Source of the DNA: Theobroma cacao
Taxonomy: Eukaryota > Streptophyta > Magnoliopsida > Malvales > Malvaceae
Assembly (NCBI RefSeq): GCF_000208745.1
Contig: NC_030851.1
Location: 5,060,524-5,124,523, forward strand
DNA length: 64,000 nucleotides
Reading direction: 5' to 3'
A program made the translations under genes and the position numbers. Below the pieces are notes generated by a model. That model searched no databases. It was not told where the DNA came from and saw nothing but the letters and a program-made list of their open reading frames with translations. This document shows positions 59,215 through 64,000 of this stretch, one piece after another. Positions within the stretch are counted from its first letter, which is position 1; each line of letters starts with the position of its first letter.

Positions 59215-60792
59215 AGTTGGAACTGCTGATGGTACAAACTTTACTTAGATACGCAATCCTGGCCAGTGGTATGGCACAAGGATTGCGGGTGTGCATCTAT
59301 TATCTGTATCTTATACTGCAGAAGGGGTAGATAGCTGTATGAATAGGAGCAAAGGGTTTTGAGTTGTAAATTATGAACTTAATACTATTAGCTCAACCGT
59401 GTAGATTAGACTTTCTGGTTGGCTTGATCTCTGTTTGCCTATCATGATATAACGTTGACAACAAAGGCATGTAGGAAAGTCAGACGTATTTCTCCTCTTA
59501 TGTTTTTACACTCCACCCACAGACTTGGTTAGTCTCTAACCTACCATTAGATTTGACTTTTTAATTTAAGACATCTCTTATCTTTTTGCCTTGTTGTAAC
59601 AGATAAACTTAGGTCATCGAATCTGTTTATTCATTTGATGTTGTGCTATGTCTTATATCTAGACAAGTTGTGAATTGCCTCAAACTAAAAGATATAGCAA
59701 CGTTGTTTATACGTTTTTAATGTGACACCTGGTGCTCGGATCGTGAAAACCCATTGTTTCGGTCGAAATCACACGGTGGATTATGATATCTTTTTGGGTA
59801 TCTTTTTTCTAGAACAACCTTGAGAAAGAACAAAAGTCGTGTACGTTTAACTTTCGAAAAGTCAACAGAAGAAGCGAAAATATTTTTGTCTTGATGCAGA
59901 CAGGAGACATGTTCCAGCCCGTACTCAACAGATGGCGATAATCCCAACCTCTTCCATCCCAATCCTTTATCCCACCCTATGAGCTACGTGGATGTCTCAT
60001 CCGCTTTCTAATTTGATTCGGCCCCCAAGAGCATAAACTACCTTACAATTCTTTGCGTAGGAGACTACAGAAACCTTTGGAAGAAAATGACTGCAGAGAA
60101 AGATGCTGTTTGGTGAAAGCGAGTCCAGATATCCAGAAATGCCGATGCTTAGAAAAATCTACTTGCTCCTAAAAGACCAAAAATAGGCCTAAAGCATGAA
60201 ATATCATAGTCAGATTAGACCCTTCACTTGTTTCATCTTGTTGAAGACAGTCATAACAATATTATAACAGTGGAGAACCTGCAGCCTTCATTCCCCCCAT
60301 CTCCCAACCCAAATTATTGCCCTATCAGGCCACACACATGATCAACATTGGGGAAATATATTGAATTGCAAAGCATCAGAAGAACTCATTAACATATCAG
60401 TCCTTTTACTGCTAGTAGGTTCTATTATGTATGAAATTACCTGTAGCTTGGTTTGCCACATTGGTAGATATTTGAAGATTTGATAGCAGCTCCTCACCCG
60501 AATATGGCTATGACAATTGATAAGTCACATTGTCATTTTCCTGCTTTGGACCTCACAGACAGGTGTGGCCTCTGTTTATGGCAAGGCATATACAAAAGAA
60601 AAAAAGGGCAGATACTTTTCAAAGAAAAGCACTAACTCTAACATGGAGCATTTAGGATTTGGCTGAGCATGTTTTTGTGATGGTTTTGTCCTTCCGCTAG
60701 TGGTCCAAGTTGAGGGATTATAATCTGATCTTTATGTTTAAATGGCATCTGAAAAATTGCCATTCATCAGCTATGACTCAAAATTAGATCTT
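59215..60792. other. Convergent 3' region between ABF3-like and DJ-1C genes
   Basis: Holds the 3' UTRs of two convergent genes. No gene detected. The frame at 59717-59962 (minus) has no known motif. Confidence 0.5.
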
Positions 60793-63688
60793 CTAACTCC
60801 TAGGGTACTCAAAAACGAGGCCTTCTGCAACACTTCTAGCCCTTGCATGGCCAAAAAACTTGCTCACAATAGCCAGTGCAAAATCTGAAACGGTAGCAAG
60901 TCCCCTGCTTGTTATCAGTTTACCATCAATAACTACTATGGGACCATCTACTACATCGGTGAGTTCCCTAGTGGTAGAGGGATGAGCAGTGGCTCTCTTC
61001 TCCTGCATTTGGCAAAGGTTGTTAATGATCAGCATATGATAATTAATACGCAGGAAAATGTCAAATAGTTTATCTTTACCTTCAGCAGACCATGCTTGTG
61101 CAGGATTGTGGCGGAAGAGCATACTGCTCCACATAGTCTTCCATCCACCTCTTGTTCTTTGAGCAACTTCTTAAGAATCCTAGATTTCTGTAGTTGTTCA
61201 GCACCAGCAACTCCTCCCTTCAAGTTAAAAATAAACAAAAAATCTTTCACCATTCAGAGATGCGGGGTAGAATAGAAAATAAAATCTTTTAAGCCGAAAT
61301 TATGAATTTTCAAACTAAAAGATAGAAAGTTCGTAATAAGTACAAGCCTTTTAAAATATTTACATCTTTTCAACCAAAGCATATATTGATACCAGAAGTA
61401 ATACTAAATCTAATGGGAGAAGTCCCTAATCCCAATTTTATATTGAGAAAGAATGCATCCACAACTTTTTGTATTAGAATGGCAGTTAGCTTATCTCACC
61501 GGAAGAATGATTAAATCATATATTGACCCCGCAGCATCACCAATTAACTTGTCAGCAACAATTTTTACACCTTGAGATGCCAAAACCTTAACTGATTTTT
61601 CAACTGAAGCAACCACAACATCCACCTTTGCTCGACGTAGAATGTCTATAATAGAAACTACTTCAATCTCTTCTGAACCATTTGCAACTGGAACTAGAAC
61701 CTGTCATAAATTTTGACAAAGAAACATATGCGGGGTAAGAAACATATGGCTACAACAAAGTGCCACATGAACTTATAATAATACTACACAAGAAATTGTC
61801 ACACTTGAAGACAGAGTATGAACATAGAAAGTATCCAACTGAAGCAAGTAATAACTCACACGAGGAGTGTGATCAACAGCCCAGTCAACTCTGTTTAACT
61901 CTTCCTTTGTGGGTTTCTCATCAGCAGAATGCATGAACTGGAAAACAGTAATCATGCACGGTGAAACTCATTCTATTGTCTTTAGTTGGAAATGCAAAAT
62001 GGCTTTTAGTCAAGAATTCGTTGGAGAAGTCTTGTTAGAAACTAAAAAAGAAATCAAATAAAGATAAGCCAAAATCCTCCCATGTGCATGAATGAATGCG
62101 ATTGTCTATCATGGGGGATAAAACAAGTGAGGTGAAGCACCATAAAGAGACTTTGAAAACAACAGAGTAAAAAGCTTTACCAATGATTCTCCAATCTCCC
62201 TGGCCACAGCCACCCCAAAGAGCTGCTCTACTAAGGATAGAGCAAACAAAAAAGAAGTTCCAGGGCCCTGGCTTGTTGTAAGCTCTCCTGAAACTTGAAT
62301 ATTTGATTTGACAGCCCAGAAGGTTGGAAGCTTGTCAAAGAATGCAGGGTGGCATGTTGTCTTGCATGACAAACTACATCAAATTTAGCAATAAAAAAAA
62401 ATTGATATGCACGGAACTCCAATTTTAATATAAACCAGCACTCACCCGCTTCCTCCTCAGGAGTCCCCAAGGGAGAAGTGTGACTGCTGGAGCCATAGAT
62501 ATACCTCCGTACAGCCTCTTTTCCTCAGCTTGTTTGCTTGTAATTCTCTTTAGAATTTCACAATCTCTTAATCGTGCTGACCCAGGCATTCCTCCCTTCG
62601 AATAGTACCCAAGCATTAACTATGGCATGAACTATGTAGTAAAAACAAATTACCAGAAGAAATATCACCAACAAATCAATCTATTGGTCAGTAAAATTAT
62701 AAATTGGGGGAAGCACAGTCATATACTCAGAAAGAAAAAGTGCTGCATTAATCCCGGAAGTGTGTGTTATTTCCAGTTGGGGAACCTTAAAGCTATAAGT
62801 ACACACTATTATTTGTTGCCCTTAACACCGCTAAACCTAATGCCTAATTTTTATTGTCACAACAAATGAATACAAACCCCTTAGTACTCTTTACTTGTGA
62901 CAATTAACAGTGTATGAATATGCAGTCATACTGACACTGACACTCTTAAGAAACATGCAATTCAAAGATTTGAAGAACTAACTGGCAATGCCACGAGATC
63001 AAAAATTTGATAAGAACAGGTGGAGATGGTGGTATCAGCAACCAATCTAGTGCCACCCGATGCTTGAATCTCAAGCTGCGGTTCCACTGAGGCTACCGTC
63101 ACCTCTGCACCAGCACGGCGCAGAACATTCACCAATATAACAGCTTCCATTTCCTCTGTACCAAATCCCATTGGAACCAAAACCTATCCATTCCCATAAA
63201 AATCAACAAGATCAAAATTTTAACTTATATATCAAAATTACGCAATTTGCGAACTACTTAAAACCCCTGAAGCTAATTGCTTGACCATGTGAGCAAACAA
63301 AGCCGTTGCCACTCTTTCAAGCTCCAGTGAAAAGGTTTTGCAGATTTTGAGAAAAGATAGCTTTTTATATAATTTTTTGGAAGCATTTGAAGAAAAGAAA
63401 TGGTACAGGGATTAAGGAAGGAGAGACCTTTTTGGTCGAGACGGCCGTGGTTGTGTTTCTAACATTGGTAGTTGCTGATGGGATTGTGGGAATTGCTGAA
63501 GACGACGCTTCGGTGGGTTTTAAAGAGCGTTTTGCTGTTGTTTTTGGAAGTTGAGAGTCCATGGAAGAAGGAAATGACAAGCTAGAAACAAACGTTGCAG
63601 AACCAGTAGCTGCCATTTGAGAAAGCCTAGGTCCAGGTAGCCTCGTAGGAGCTGCTGGTTTCAACACCAGACACGACAAATTCTCCAT
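60793..63688 (-). CDS. DJ1C: DJ-1/PfpI family protein, chloroplastic (DJ-1C)
   Basis: Arabidopsis DJ-1C is a chloroplast protein needed for chloroplast development; its biochemical reaction is unclear. Eight exons on minus: 63688-63428, 63183-62983, 62595-62446, 62360-62181, 61937-61860, 61700-61500, 61217-61080 and 61002-60793 (TAG). All are GT-AG and each exon is a whole number of codons, giving 472 residues, the size I recall for the Arabidopsis protein. Exon 1 encodes a Ser/Thr-rich, acid-poor leader that fits a transit peptide. Two DJ-1 domains follow (about 88-260 and 291-460), starting [13 protein letters not shown] and [13 protein letters not shown]. The nucleophile-elbow Cys is replaced by Ser187 in domain 1 (GGISMAPAV) and present as Cys390 in domain 2 (GAVCSSATI). 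E100 and E303 match the conserved Glu. C-terminus: [20 protein letters not shown]. Confidence 0.95.
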
Positions 63689-64000
63689 TTCTCACGCACT
63701 GGAGTGTGTAAAGCGAACCACTTCTCCAGCTTCTTGCAAGAATTGAAAACAGGAAAATTGACGCTATTATCTTATCCGCAGCAACCGCAGTCTGACAGTG
63801 GCCCTAACGGTGTCGTTTGGCACCCAGGACAGGGAGAGTCAGTAGAACGCTGCGTTTTTAGGATCCAGAGAAAATGGATATGAATTACACGCAAAGCCAG
63901 CGAAGAAGATAAACTATTAAAGAGGCACTATACTCTATAAACTCTTGTAACTCTGGAGTATGAACTGGCTTTGATCGAATTCTGATTTGTTTGACGGCCG
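63689..64000 (-). promoter_or_regulatory. DJ-1C upstream region (partial)
   Basis: Minus-strand 5' UTR and promoter of DJ-1C up to the window end. Not AT-rich. No clear TATA box chosen and no other gene seen. Confidence 0.35.

Overview
The window is nuclear DNA from a eudicot plant. The genes have GT-AG introns and plant-only products (ferredoxin nitrite reductase, core alpha-1,3-fucosyltransferase, a DYW-type PPR protein, an ABF/AREB bZIP factor, a chloroplast DJ-1). The spacers are very AT-rich and carry LTR retrotransposons, MITEs, a SINE-like element and a satellite array. The species cannot be fixed from sequence alone. Two single N bases (1173 and 7310) mark assembly uncertainty.

Layout. 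Positions 1-25500 are gene-poor and repeat-rich. They hold an LTR-derived block (1-2625), SINE-like and MITE copies, a GC-rich promoter-like island with no gene (4560-5045), a complete but dead Copia element with intact target-site duplications (6898-11002), a long unassigned spacer (11.8-17 kb), and an AT-rich satellite array (about 17945-22290) split by a 1369-bp solo LTR (20475-21843).

Positions 25500-64000 are gene-rich with seven protein genes: nitrite reductase (minus, 25724-28227), alpha-1,3-fucosyltransferase FucTA type (minus, 30589-34828), a COR27/COR28-like cold and clock protein (minus, 37375-41916), a DUF1685 protein (minus, 43979-44547), a DYW PPR protein like EMB2758 (minus, 46967-49450), an ABF3-like bZIP factor (plus, 56028-59214) and DJ-1C (minus, 60793-63688). 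Exon borders were set by hand from GT/AG sites, phase and family alignment. Every gene model gives one uninterrupted frame: 584, 515, 295, 155, 827, 423 and 472 residues.

The last five genes follow the same order as I recall for Arabidopsis At4g33980 (COR28), At4g33985 (DUF1685), At4g33990 (EMB2758), At4g34000 (ABF3) and At4g34020 (DJ1C). This is conserved microsynteny and strengthens the orthology calls. The genes are separate transcription units, not an operon. They cover nitrogen assimilation, Golgi N-glycan finishing, cold/clock signalling, organelle RNA editing, ABA signalling and chloroplast development.

The most interesting structures are the satellite with higher-order repeat order that seems to have grown out of a larger ~430-bp repeat, the solo LTR inside it, the RT-deleted Copia element with a duplicated 5' LTR, the unequal loss of the DJ-1 cysteine between the two DJ-1C domains, and a possible unannotated 3' exon at the nitrite reductase locus. 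I found no convincing undescribed multi-gene system.
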